The notes under the pieces: generated by a model | Seen by the model: the letters and a program-made list of their open reading frames with translations, nothing else | Database searches by the model: none | What the model was told of the DNA's origin: nothing | Shown: positions 54,022 to 64,000 of the stretch, in pieces | Numbering within the stretch: the first letter of the stretch is position 1 | How the letters are laid out: each line of letters opens with the position of its first letter | Origin: Aspidapion aeneum | Lineage: Eukaryota; Arthropoda; Insecta; Coleoptera; Brentidae | DNA: 64,000 nucleotides | Assembly: GCA_963576565.1 (NCBI GenBank) | Contig: OY755040.1 | Location: 82,059,321-82,123,320, forward strand | Direction of reading: 5' to 3' | Made by a program: the position numbers and the translations under genes

Positions 54022-54975
54022 TCACGGGCCAATTAAGTCTGTAGACACAGTAGCCCACGGATCTTTATTGAGTGACGGTTGCATCTTTCCTGGAGTCTGC
54101 TGCTGCGAGACCTTGTACTGGTGACACAAAGAACAGGATCGGACATAGGCAGCGATTTCTCGAAACATGCCTGGCCAATAATACCGCAACGCAATCCTAG
54201 CGGCGGTTTTAGCTATTCCCATGTGTCCAGCAGTTGTAGAGTCATGGTTTTCTTGTAAAACCCGCTCTCTGACAGTCTTCGGTATACACAATTTCCAAGG
54301 GTCTGAAAATTCGTCATCTTTTGGGTCGGACATATCCCAGAAATGCCTATACAATCGCCCTTCTCGTACGCAATAGTCTGGAAATGCTTTCGGGTTTGTT
54401 TCAACTTCAGTTAATTTGTTAGCATACCAATTACATGGAGTAAAATTAGCTAAAACAAATACTGGATCAGCTTCTGGTTCGGATTCGCCAGTCTCTAACG
54501 GATCTCTAGATAGCGCGTCTGCAATACGATTTAAAACGCCTTGGCGATACTTTATCTCAAAACCGAATTGCTGCAAAAACATCCGCCATCGGGCCAACCG
54601 GCCAGATGGACTATCTAAAGAAAACAACCAACGGAGAGGCTGGTGATCAGTGACAACGGTAAAGTGGTATAGCTTTAAGTAGGGACGCATTTTCTCTACT
54701 CCCCGAACTATAGCAGCGCACTCCTTCTCTGTCACACTCATTTTACGCTCGGTAGATGTAAGAGTTCTACTTGCGTTTGCGATTACATGGTCACCATCTT
54801 GGTAATGTTGAATTAAGGCCGCGCCTGGTCCGTATTCCGACGCATTAGTCTGTAGAACAAATGGCCTAGAAAAATCTGGACATGCCAAAACAGGGGCCTC
54901 AGTCAGACATTGTGCTAGCTTGTCAAATGCGGTTTGTTGAGTTTCAGTCCAAATAAAGGGTTCTCTCTTTTTCAA
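54022..54975 (-). pseudogene. Element F: RNase H and integrase zinc finger
   Basis: 317 codons. The RNase H region reads FVLQTNASEYGPGAALIQ, ERKMSVTEKECAAIV and RIADALSRDP. The first catalytic Asp (TDAS in relatives) reads TNAS, so RNase H activity should be lost. The integrase zinc finger follows (HDSTTAGHMGIAKT, CSLCHQYK), ending at WATVSTDLIGP, which carries the first integrase Asp. The frame starts just after a stop near 55020 that breaks the RT connection. Confidence 0.88.
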
Positions 54976-55029
54976 TAGCTTGTTTAACAGTGTTGCTATC
55001 TGTGAAAAATTTGCAATAAATCGACGGTA

Positions 55030-55194
55030 CTAGGATGCAACTCCCAAAAATCTTCTTAGTGCCCTTTGATTTGTTGGTGGAGGTATCTGTAAAATACTTT
55101 CCACGTTTCCTGGATCGGTGCCGATTCCTTCTGGCGTTATCATGTGACCTAAGTACTTTAACTGTCTACGGCCAAACTGACATTTTTCTGGGTT
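55030..55194 (-). pseudogene. Element F: C-terminal end of reverse transcriptase
   Basis: Minus-strand text INPEKCQFGRRQLKYLGHMI and LRRFLGVAS is the thumb end of Gypsy RT. The frame upstream runs directly into the left end of element H, so palm, fingers and the YxDD box are absent from the window. Confidence 0.85.
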
Positions 55195-55197
55195 AAT

Positions 55198-58100
55198 CGA
55201 GGATCCCCTGATTTCCGGCATCGGAATAGAAGATGGCGGCTGCCAAAGTTAAGAAAAAAAATGAATTCCCTGTTTTAAGACAAATTAAATTAATTTTGAT
55301 AAACTTGCTTTAAGTGGGACCTACTTAGTTCAAAAATGTTAAAAAGATTACACCTGTCACTTTAAAACAAAATGTCGGCTATATTTTTAAAAAATCGTTT
55401 TTCTTCGATATTTTCTTTATTTTTTGCGCGATATTTATTTTTAATACCTCATATTAAAGCCACTGACCAGCTCTTTAAACCTAATAAAAAAAAAGTTATT
55501 AGTTTCTCAGCCGACATAAAGATGGCGTTTAATATGTCAAAAATAAAAAAGACCTTTATAACCTGTAACTGTGTTTTTTTTTGTATTTTATCAATAGTAA
55601 GCCAAGTTTTGTAAAAATTAAAAAAAATTTGACATTAAACATTTTAAGATGGCGACCGAAGTTCAGATAAAAAAGTTATTTTTTGGTTCTTGTTGGACAG
55701 AACTAGTATTGTCGTGTAATATATCGATTTATACTAAATAGGGGTCGCCGATTTTAAATATTTCATCATAAATGACATTTCTATTATTAATCAAGATGGC
55801 GGCGTTCAAAATATAAAAACAACATTATGTTCTTGGTTTGGTTATTTTTTTTACCAAGATATGTAGTTTTATATTACTCTTAATTAGTTTTAAGTTATAA
55901 TGTACAAAAATCATATATTTTTTTTTTAAAGATGGCGGTCAAAAAAGTAAAAAAGAAAAATATTTTTGTTTATTTTTTCGAAATTTAACAAAAAAAACTG
56001 GAAAAAACCAGACATCTTGGTAAACAAAATACAGATATTTCAAAAATGTCAAAAAAGTTGACATATGTCACGTACCGGGTGATTTGATTGAATTGACCAT
56101 ATTTTACTTAATAGCTATCTCCGTTAATATTAATCTAACAGTAACGTTTAAATAAGCAAAGTTAAATACTTTTTTCAAAATCAACAGAATCTGATTAATA
56201 ACCTAAATAAACAATAAGGATGTTGCCATTTTGTTAATGAATATAATTTTAAAAATGCAAATATTTCAACAACGGCTGAACTAAATGTCAACATATTATA
56301 TATTTTTGAAATCAGAAAAAAGAGCTCTATCAATTAAAAACATTATATACAGGGTGTTTTATTTAAAAAAATAAACCATATGTCAACAGTTTGACAAGTG
56401 TATGCCATATGTCATTTTTGACATCAGATTCTGATAATTTAGAAAAAATTATTTAACTTTGCTAATTTAAACGTTACTGCTAGATCAATATTAACGGAGA
56501 TAGCTATTAAGTAAAATATGTCAATTTATTCAAATCACCCGGCACGTGATATATGAATGATTCTACCAAAAGTGGGCTATATGGATATCATTTTTAATCA
56601 TTGCCTTTAAATAACAGTACAGCACAGTAAATAATTTTGTTTTTTTAAATTTACGTAACTAATTAGGTGTAAGCTACGAAAAATTTATTTTCCCGAATTT
56701 TAGGAATTATTGCATAAAAATTCCAGAGGGATGAGTACCAGAGGAATGAGTTTTTTAATGGTTTTCCAATTTAAATCAAAATCTATTTAGACTACTTAAC
56801 AAAGTTCCTATACTTATAATTTTAAAACAATCAACAAAAAAATTATACTATTGATATCAGTCGAATATTTACTTACCAGAGGAATGATAATTGAAGCGTT
56901 CCTTTTAGATTTCTCTGAAAAAAACTAATTTTCTACCGAAAATAAAAAGATCTATAACTTAAACCAAACTAAAGTTGACATTATCTGTCACAACTTGTCA
57001 CCCTCACAAGTAAATTAGATATCCAGGGCCGTCTCTTTGTCTAGAAATTAACCGGTGGTATTCACAAATATTGTGTTATTAACAATGGATCACGTTTAAA
57101 ATTGTAAAATTTCCGGAGAAAATGTAAATTCGGATTTTTAAAAATATGACTGCAAACTTAAGTTTTATCAATTTTTTGATAAATAGTTAAGATTTGGTTA
57201 AATATTATTTATTAGGATATTTTTTTCAATCTGACTTTTTAATATTTGGTTTGGGACTACACCAGAGGAATGAGGTATTTGCTTTGTAATAAAAAAAATT
57301 ATAAACTTGCAATTTTTTTATACATTAAACTCAAATGCTCCATAAAGAAAACATTTCGTTTTAAATCTTATAACTAAAACTATGCTTCATTTGCAGTGTG
57401 TTTGAAAAATATGCATTCCCACTCCACAGCACCATTTTTGTAGAATCATCCATATGTCAACTTTTTTTACATATTTAAAACATCTGTATTTTGTATAACG
57501 AGATGTCTTTGTTTTCTCAGTTTTTTTTGTTAAATTTCGAAAAAATAAAGAAAAATGTTTTTTTTTTTACTTTTTCGGCCGCCATCTTTAAAAAATAAAT
57601 AAATTCTATTTTTTTTGTACATTACATTTTAAAACTAATTAATATTAATATAAAACTACATATCTTGGTAAAAAGATTTACTTAACCAAAAAGATACTGC
57701 TGTATTTATATTTTGACCACCGCCATCTTGGATAATAATAGACATATGTCATTTATTATGAAATATTTATAATCGGCGACCCCCATTTAGTATAAACCAA
57801 TATATTACACGGCAATACTAGTTGTGTCAAACAAGAACAAAAAAATTACTTTTTTATCTGAACTTTGGCCGCCATCTTAAAATGCTAAAATGTCAAATTG
57901 TAACTTTTTCTAAATTTTTACAAAATCTGGGTTACTACTGATAAAATTAAAAAAAAAATTAATTTGGTCTCTTTTATTTTTGACAAATTAAGCGCCATCT
58001 TTGTGTCGGCTGGGAAACCTATCATTTCATTTAAGCAGGTTTAAAGAACTGGTCAGTGGCTTTAATATGAGGTACTAAAAGTAAAAGCAAAAAAAAATAA

Positions 58101-58319
58101 AGAAAATATCGAAGAAAAACGATTTTTTTTAAATATAGCCGCCATTTTGTTTTGCAGTGACAGGTGTAAATTTTTTTATATTTTTAGATTGAGTATATCC
58201 CACTTAAAGTAAATTTATCAAAATTAATTTAATTTCTCTTAAAACAAGGAAATCATTTTTTTTCTTAACTTTGGCAGCCGCCATCTTGGATTCTGAGGCC
58301 GGAAAATCGGGGATCCTCG
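55198..58319. mobile_element. Element H: 3.1 kb foldback-like inverted-repeat element
   Basis: The left end CGAGGATCCC and the right end GGGGATCCTCG are inverted copies, and the inverted similarity continues for about 860 bp into each arm (55198 to about 56065, and about 57443 to 58319) with small indels. AAT flanks both ends (55195-55197, 58320-58322), a possible 3-bp duplication. Each arm has six GATGGCG-type motifs at 123-150 bp spacing. No transposase frame is visible. It is placed exactly where protease and most of RT of element F are missing. A further inverted repeat lies in its centre. Confidence 0.85.
56066..56553. mobile_element. Nested inverted-repeat element inside element H
   Basis: CACGTACCGGGTGATTTG near 56069 and CAAATCACCCGGCACGTG near 56531 are inverted partners. 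Inverted similarity extends about 110-120 bp inwards (ATAGCTATCTCCGTTAATAT on the left, inverted on the right). This is a non-coding MITE-like unit of about 490 bp. An ACAGGGTG word at 56352 may mark another fragment. Confidence 0.75.
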
Positions 58320-58411
58320 AATGAAAATTTAGCTTTTGGTGTTAGGTACTACTATGCCAAATATAAAAAAAATATACCCTTTTTGCAGCTTTATTTTACA
58401 AATTTACTCTA

Positions 58412-58660
58412 CTATCTGGGATTAGAATTTCTTTGATCCTGATTATGGTCCATTCTATTTTGGACGGGCGGACTCGACGGACGAGTTTGTGCCAAACCAG
58501 AGGTGCTAAAGGTGGGTGGCCTTAAATCTTGCTGAACCCTTAACTGTTGCCTTGAATTAGGTGGCAGTCTAACTGGTCGAAAATTTTCCACATTTGTGCG
58601 GGTCTGGTTAATTTCTTCTCTAAGTAGCTCGTACTCTCGTACAGCTCTAGTAAATGCCAA
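58412..58660 (-). pseudogene. Element F: gag C-terminal fragment
   Basis: 82 codons: AFTRAVREYELLREEINQTR, then Pro/Arg/Gln-rich sequence to NSNPR and a stop. No zinc knuckle. The sequence just upstream (IKRSDFIDIL) joins it to the gag core after a frame change near 58690. Confidence 0.7.
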
Positions 58661-58682
58661 AATATCAATAAAATCAGATCTT

Positions 58683-59777
58683 TTAATCTCTCGTATATTC
58701 TGATAATAAATTCCTGTACAACCAGGTTAATTCTTGCGATAAAGGGTACCCTCCGTGTCTGCGGAGAAGCGTCTGTAAATCGGTAATATACTCAGATACC
58801 GGCTCATTTGATTTTTGTATTCTGTTGGCTATCTCAGCCTCGAGATTTTCAAAATAGTTAATCGGAAAGTAGTGATTACGGAATTCATTAACAAAAGTTT
58901 CCCAGTTTCTTATGTTATTGCGACACCAAGCCGCAGCCTCTAACTGAAACAATTCTGGTAATAACGGTATGAAGGACTCTCGGTCAATTTGATGAGCGGT
59001 ACATTTCTCTTCCAACTGCCCTATAAAAGACGTAGGGTCCCCACGCCCATTAAAACTGATTCTCCGCTGACTTACATTAAAATGTTGATTAGTCGGATTA
59101 CTTATCGGATACTGTACACGAGACGGGTTTTGAGTACTAGCAGGAATATTTAGACTTTTATCCGAAGAATTTGCATTATTTACATATGACTGATGTAACG
59201 TTGCCGGGGTATTTCTAAAGCCGCTTGAATCGCTAGAAAACATAGGATTTGTTACGGGTATCATGATCGTTTCAGCGTTACTGGTGGTTGAGGTCGACGG
59301 ATTCTCATATTGACATGAGGTACTACTGTAAGGTACGCGTAACTTTTGGTAATTTCTTATTGCCTCAGGGTTGGACTGTACACTTTGACTAAGAATCGTA
59401 GACGGTAAACGGTTGTTAGTATTTGGAATTGTTGGATATTTTGCCATTGAATCGTAGGAAAAGGTCGAGATCATGGGAATTTCATATTGCATAGTTGTAT
59501 GCGATACTGGGAGATTAAATTCAACGTATGAGCTAGGTATTACTTGTTGGCTGACGTTATTACAGACGGATGTGGTGTTGGAACTAGTCGGTAGAAAATA
59601 AGGCCTTGTTAGGTAAGAACTTGACGGGTAAGATGGTACATACGGTACGGAAGTGGTCGGTACGGTGGAGTATTGAAAACTCGTGGTTATCGGTATGACG
59701 TTTGCAAGGGTATACTTTGGAATCGCACTGTTCGGTATTACATTACGGTGCTGGGTATGTAAATCTACAGTTGTCAA
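58683..59777 (-). pseudogene. Element F: gag middle region with Retrotrans_gag core
   Basis: 364 codons. The first 230 residues are Ser/Thr/Pro/Asn-rich and low complexity. Residues about 235-360 are the gag core: ISFNGRGDPTSFIGQLEEKC, then WCRNNIRNWETFVNEFRNHY, YITDLQTLLRRHG and WLYRNLLSEY. Frame changes at both ends (near 59760 and 58690) separate it from the N- and C-terminal gag fragments. With those it would form a gag of roughly 660 residues. Confidence 0.85.
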
Positions 59778-60438
59778 CGTGCGAACTGGTATTTGGTACT
59801 AACTGGGTAATATGAGGTGCTTGGTATACGGAGGTATTAGTTTGGAGTACAGAAGGGGAGCTCCAATTCAATCTAAGGGGGTCCTGATTAGGAAAAAAAG
59901 TAAATGCTGGGTTTGTGCCGGAGGTGATACTCGAGGTCGGAATTTGTACATCGTTGGTAAAACAGGGAATTTTACTGTTGGTAAATGTTTCATAAGACGA
60001 GGTTATGGGCAAATCTACGGTACTTACAGAAAAGGTAATGGAAGTTTGTTGTGTATTTACAGAGGTTATAGGTTTATTGTAAACCACGGACATCATTGGG
60101 TTTCTGGTAACTACGGGGAGCTCGTGTACAGTCGGGGTCAACCTCGGGGACTTTCGTTCTTCACGAATATATTCGCTGAGTCTATTTCTCTTAACTTCCA
60201 TGGTTCCTTCTATGGACAAGCCAAAACGCAGGAGAATTTCGTCCATCTCGCTTTTCTTAAGATAATTAATCCAAGCTGATGTTGGCAAAACCTCAAGTTG
60301 GGTTCCAAACTCAGCGGAGTCTTCTTTAGATATTGTATTATTTTCGCCCGTTTGCTTTTCCGGCATGTTTTCAAATAGTGGCTCAATATTTAAGACGGAG
60401 CCACAAACGGAACCGTTGTCACTTTCATGTAAAGACAT
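59743..60438 (-). pseudogene. Element F: gag N-terminal fragment
   Basis: 231 codons from ATG 60438 (MSLHESDNGSVCG). Acidic start, then TSAWINYLKKSEMDEILLRF and IEGTMEVKRNRLSEYIREER, resembling a SAP-like helix pair often seen at the N-terminus of insect Gypsy gags. Ser/Thr-rich sequence follows. It overlaps the next fragment by 35 bp in another frame. Confidence 0.78.
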
Positions 60439-61109
60439 TTTTATTAAGTTAGTTTTTTTAACTACTTGAAAGTCTACAATAAGGATTTTTAATTAAAGCT
60501 TATTAAACCGTTTATCGGTTTATCGTCTATCCGAACCGATCCCAGAAAGTAACTCTACTCTATATGCAATCGGATAGTTTCGGGAGTTTTCGGGTATTAT
60601 CGGAAACTATCGTTTTCCGAAATGTCCCGAAGAGAAACACCTGTCCGCAATCTACTAAAATTAAAAGAATCGGGTTTTATCGGCTATTACTGTTATCCCA
60701 AGTCTACCCGAAGCAAAACACGTGGTTGATTCTCAAAATAAACTAATTTAGAAAACACCTGTGACTCAAACGCAATCGGATTAAATCGGAAGAGTTCGGG
60801 TTTTATCAGTAGCTATCATTTTCCCGAACTGGCCCGAAGAGAAACACGTGCAGCAATCGGCTATCCTCGGAAGGTTTCGGGCTTTGTCTGTTATAACGAC
60901 GATTACGAGTCAATAGTAGTCAAATAAACGTTTAGAATCGAAATAGTTGGGGTTTTAAATCAAAATTGAGGATTTTTTTCAATTACTTAGCGCAACGCAG
61001 AATCCTTTTTGTAATCAAACATACGGACTATTTCTAGTTCTAACGGCAATGTGTCAAATTAGAAACAGTGTAAAAGTGGTAATAACTTCCAACAAAATTT
61101 AACAAAAGG
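60439..61109 (-). other. Leader of element F
   Basis: About 670 bp between gag and the primer site. Words like ATCGGATTxxATCGG and TTTCGGGTTTTATCGG recur near 60530-60900, four or five loose copies. No coding frame. Confidence 0.55.
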
Positions 61110-61121
61110 GGAAGGGCGCCA
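61110..61121 (-). promoter_or_regulatory. Primer-binding site of element F
   Basis: The minus strand reads TGGCGCCCTTCC, 4 bp from the LTR. The TGGCGCCC start is shared with element G. Confidence 0.75.
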
Positions 61122-61125
61122 AATT

Positions 61126-61522
61126 TGTAAAGGGACCTAGTTCGGGGTTACCAAACTTCTGTCTTTTACATTTGACACTCAATATTTCACCCTTTCGGAC
61201 GGAATCTTGGGCGCCACTCTAAGAAATAAGGGAGCTTAGAGCCTCCACCGGCCAGTAGCTTTTAGACAGTCGAGAAAACGGGTTCATGGAATGGTTGGAA
61301 ATTAATGTTTAGGCAATTTAACTAAAATGTACCACTTTTATTTGTCTAACCTTGCTACAAGAATCAAATTTTAATAACTTTCTTACTCTAAACAAATTAA
61401 ACAGGATTCCCAAAGCACAGGCGGTTTCTTTGTCTTAATTTGACACAATTGAATACCTTTCAAAGTTCCAGCAAAGAACAATTCGATAATTCTTTCACAA
61501 AACGGTATATAACGGATTTACA
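61126..61522 (-). repeat. 5' LTR of element F
   Basis: 397 bp, TGTAAA...TTTACA, closely similar to 50450-50851. The primer site is on its left side. The stem-loop box is at 61211-61243. Confidence 0.85.
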
Positions 61523-62260
61523 TGTAGTTCAATGAATAGAGGCCAAAATAGGGGGGTTACCCTACAAAAGGTCCGGTAGTTCTGAATTTTGGATATGTTG
61601 TTAAGCTCAGGAGGGTAGTTAAAAATCTGAGTTTTCGTCACCTCCACCCCTCTGCTCCCTCCGCCATCTTGAAAAAATCATAAAAAACTGTCACTTTTTT
61701 TAGTTTTTTGCCTTTAATTTCGTTCCAGTACACTAAATCGCAAAAAGAGTTATATGAAATTTTTTAGAAGATATAATTATCTACAACTGAATGGTACCGT
61801 GGTTGTTCTGCGAGCAGTAGTAACGGAGCTAGATAATTTCCAAAAATGGCTAAAATCGCGTGCTTGGGCATATTTTCAGATTTTTTCTACTTTAGACGGC
61901 ATAAGCTCCGAAATACTTTGTTCTAGGGTAAAAGTTCTAAGAACATATCTTGTAGAGAATTTTATCAGCTACAAAATCCATTATTTAAATGTATTTTTAA
62001 ATATTGTAATGGAGTGGTAGTAACTTTTAACTTAAAGTAAGTAAGTTAGAAAATAATAATTTTTTTAAATTTAGTGTTTTAAACGGCACGTTTTTATTTA
62101 TTTTTATTTTTTTGTATAAATTTAGTGACGTACAAAAAGGTAAGAGAGCTTAGGGGTCAAACACCTCCTTAAACTAACCACCTCTTCAAAATCTAAAATA
62201 TTTAGGTTTTCTCAAATTTTCTCAAAAAATACGCTTCTAAGAGAAAAATGTGTAATATAC
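61523..62260. other. Unassigned DNA between elements F and D2
   Basis: No helicase exon and no known domain. It contains CCGCCATCTTGAAAAAATC near 61661, the same motif that recurs in the arms of element H, so this may be a related repeat. The 88-codon frame at 61754-62020 has no recognisable family. Confidence 0.5.
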
Positions 62261-62674
62261 TGTTACAAATTTAAGTTATTTAAATTTTATAATTGGAATT
62301 TATTTAGGTTTAGTGTAGTATTAGGTCGATTTATCTTAAGGTTGTATTCTTAGTCTAGGTTTTAGTAGCGTTGTCTGTGGCTTGCGGTCGCGGTAGTGCG
62401 GGAACTTTCCGGACGTCGAAGGCTGCCGGAAAGTTCGAGAGAGATGGACGATCCTATATATAGGGCCGGGGTCGCGCACCAGGGGTTAGTCACAGAAACC
62501 GTGCTGTAGGGGTCGTGAGATTAACACGAAGTTAATAGACCGATTATAGTAGTGAATTATTAGCAAGTTATTACTAAGTTTAAGTGCGTGTTTTTGTACA
62601 TAATTTGTCGAAATAAATTGACGTATCGTTTTTAACAATTGCGAGTTTTAATTTGTCGTTGTGAACCCGTAACA
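62261..62674 (+). repeat. 5' LTR of element D2 with divergent U3
   Basis: 414 bp, TGTTAC...CGTAACA. The outer parts match the element D LTRs, but about 62375-62510 is replaced by an unrelated GC-richer stretch containing two heat-shock-element-like sites and a TATATATA box. Confidence 0.88.
62402..62441 (+). promoter_or_regulatory. Two HSE-like sites in an 11-bp inverted repeat, upstream of a TATA box
   Basis: GAACTTTCCGGA (62402-62413) and GAAAGTTCGAGAG (62429-62441) each fit the GAAnnTTCnnGA pattern of heat-shock factor sites. GAACTTTCCGG and CCGGAAAGTTC are a perfect inverted pair. CTATATATA follows at 62454. Confidence 0.5.
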
Positions 62675-63548
62675 ATTGGTGTCAGAAGTGGGATTAAAAG
62701 AAATAAATAGTGCAAAGACTATCCTTACACAGTACCACCGGCTAGGACAATTAAAAAGAAGAACAGTAAGTGATTTTGCCAGAATATTCGGAACTGAATA
62801 GTGCAAAGACTACCCTTACATATTACCACCGGATAGGACAATTGGACAGAAAAACAGTAAGTGATTTTTCCAGAATATTCGAAGAAGTTCGATATTGTTT
62901 TATTCAAAAACTAAAAGAGATATTTAAGAACCGACTTCGACATTAACTTTACAGTCCAAAAATTGATAATTAGAGAGATTTTCTAGAATATTCTATAACA
63001 TTCTACGACGTTCTATTCAAAAACTAGAAGAGATATACAAATACCGACTTCGACATTAGATTAGTAATTTTAAAAGTAAGAATCAGAAAGAATTTCTAGA
63101 ACATTCCATCACTTTCTACGACGCTCTATTCGAAAACCAGAAGAAATATCCAAAAAGAGACTTCGACATTAGCTTAGGAATTTCAAAAGTAAGAACTAAA
63201 AAGAATTTCTAGAAGATTCCATAACATTCTACGACGTTCTATTCAAAAACTAGAAGAGATATACAAATACCGACTTCGACAGTAGCTTAGTTATTTTAAA
63301 AGTAAGAATTAGAAATTATTTCTAGAATATTCCATAACATTCTACGACGGTCTATTCGAGAACCAAAAGAGATAATCAAAAAGTGACTTCTACATTTGCC
63401 TAGTAGCAGAAAGAGTAGCATTTACCAGTATATTCCAGAACATTCCATTAGGTTCTATTTAAGAATTGGAAGAGATATTGAAAAACCGACTTCGACATTC
63501 GCTTTATAGCCCTAAAATAGACGTTTTAAGTGATTTATCAGGAAGTTG

Positions 63549-64000
63549 ATGCTTACTAGACAAGGATCGGCCAAGATGGAAGATTTAACTAAAATGATGC
63601 AGGCTCTAGCAGCTCAAATGGCTCAAAACCAGAACGACATGAAACAGACCATTGAACAAAACCAGGGCGATATGAAACACACCATGGACGACATGAAACA
63701 CACTATTGAACAAAACCAGAACGATATGAGACAGACATTAGATGGCATGCAAGAAAATTTCGATCAGATAAAGCAAACAGCTGAGAGAAGAGTTCAAAGC
63801 AGCAACTGAAGATCTTAAGGAAGAAATAACTCAAAGAATGCAGAATGTAGAAGAAAAGGTACAAAACCAATTGCAGAATGTAGAAGAAACGGTACAAAAC
63901 AAATTGCAGAATGTTGAAGAAAAAGTGGAGACCAAGCTACAGAATGTAAGAGAAGAAGTTTTTCAAACAGTGGAAGAAAAGCTCCAGGATGTGTCAAAAC
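63549..64000 (+). pseudogene. Element D2 gag, frameshifted
   Basis: Starts ATG 63549 (MLTRQGSAK), identical to the D gag through the first coiled-coil repeats. A net 10-nt deletion after FDQIK (near 63775), relative to element D, shifts the frame and gives an early stop at 63809. Homologous coiled-coil sequence (QNVEEKVQNQL) continues in the shifted frame to the window end. Confidence 0.88.

Larger units (their letters stand above)
50450..61522 (-). mobile_element. Element F: degenerate Gypsy-like element with satellite-bearing 3' region
   Basis: Direct repeats of about 400 bp (50450-50851 and 61126-61522) start TGTAAA and end TTTACA. Minus-strand gag (60438 to 58412), the end of RT, RNase H and integrase (55221 to about 53197) lie between. 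The primer site TGGCGCCC adjoins the right LTR. Protease and most of RT are missing and element H occupies that place. About 2.3 kb after integrase consists of tandem repeats. The flanks AAGG (left) and TGTA (right) do not match, so no target duplication is apparent. It lies in the helicase intron. Confidence 0.85.
62261..64000 (+). mobile_element. Element D2: second copy of the element D family, cut by the window end
   Basis: LTR 62261-62674, primer site, leader and start of gag match element D closely (mostly identical from 62660 on). The U3 part of the LTR is different. The gag has a small deletion. The rest is outside the window, so the target duplication cannot be checked. Confidence 0.9.

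Noticed and set aside
59812..60279. 155-codon plus-strand frame over element F gag
   Set aside because: Antisense to a Ser/Thr-rich gag region; no domain.
61754..62020. 88-codon frame between F and D2 as a helicase exon
   Set aside because: Plus strand, no helicase motif, no splice context matching the exons at 49588-50373.

Overview
The window is eukaryotic, AT-rich and almost entirely transposable elements. BEL/Pao and Ty3/Gypsy LTR retrotransposons, an RTE-type LINE with a FADDQ reverse transcriptase, TA-flanked MITEs and long inverted-repeat elements point to a repeat-rich insect genome. A leaf-beetle-like genome would fit, but the order cannot be fixed from this sequence. The only host gene found is two minus-strand exons (50201-50373 and 49588-49739) encoding the C-terminal helicase lobe of a DDX56/Dbp9-type DEAD-box RNA helicase. 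No other exon of it was found, so the flanking introns are at least about 49 kb on the left and 13 kb on the right, both filled with insertions.

Layout, left to right. Element L is an LTR element with nearly identical 1.28 kb LTRs (1-1242, truncated by the window edge, and 33380-34655). About 11 kb of its own internal DNA has no recognisable gag or pol. It is interrupted by BEL element A (3840-10904, minus, broken), BEL element B (15718-23665, minus, intact 1763-codon gag-pol, LTRs identical by eye), Gypsy element C (26363-32392, plus, frameshifted), a MITE (12396-12746) and a LINE scrap (13652-13852). L sits inside the putative gag start of minus-strand element G. G's leader (34875-37586), tRNA-Lys-like primer-binding site and LTR (37609-37953) lie to the right of L. 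Gypsy element D (37960-44366, plus, ATAT target duplication) landed at the outer edge of the G LTR. A full-length RTE LINE, E (45138-48421, minus, 15-bp target duplication), interrupts a 134-bp tandem repeat. The two helicase exons follow.

Gypsy-like element F (50450-61522, minus) begins 76 bp upstream of the splice acceptor of exon 50201-50373. F carries a higher-order satellite and a 63-bp tandem array near its 3' end. In place of its protease and most of its RT it has a 3.1 kb foldback-like element, H (55198-58319), whose arms carry a GATGGCGGC motif about every 140 bp, with a second inverted repeat in its centre. A second copy of the D family, D2, with a different U3 region, starts at 62261 and runs off the window.

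The history is one of layered insertion: G, then L into G, then A, B and C into L, with B the youngest. Only B has an uninterrupted coding region. D needs one frameshift explained. A, C, E, F and D2 are coding-dead as read. Junctions, target duplications, primer-binding sites and polypurine tracts were read by eye; identities were not computed.
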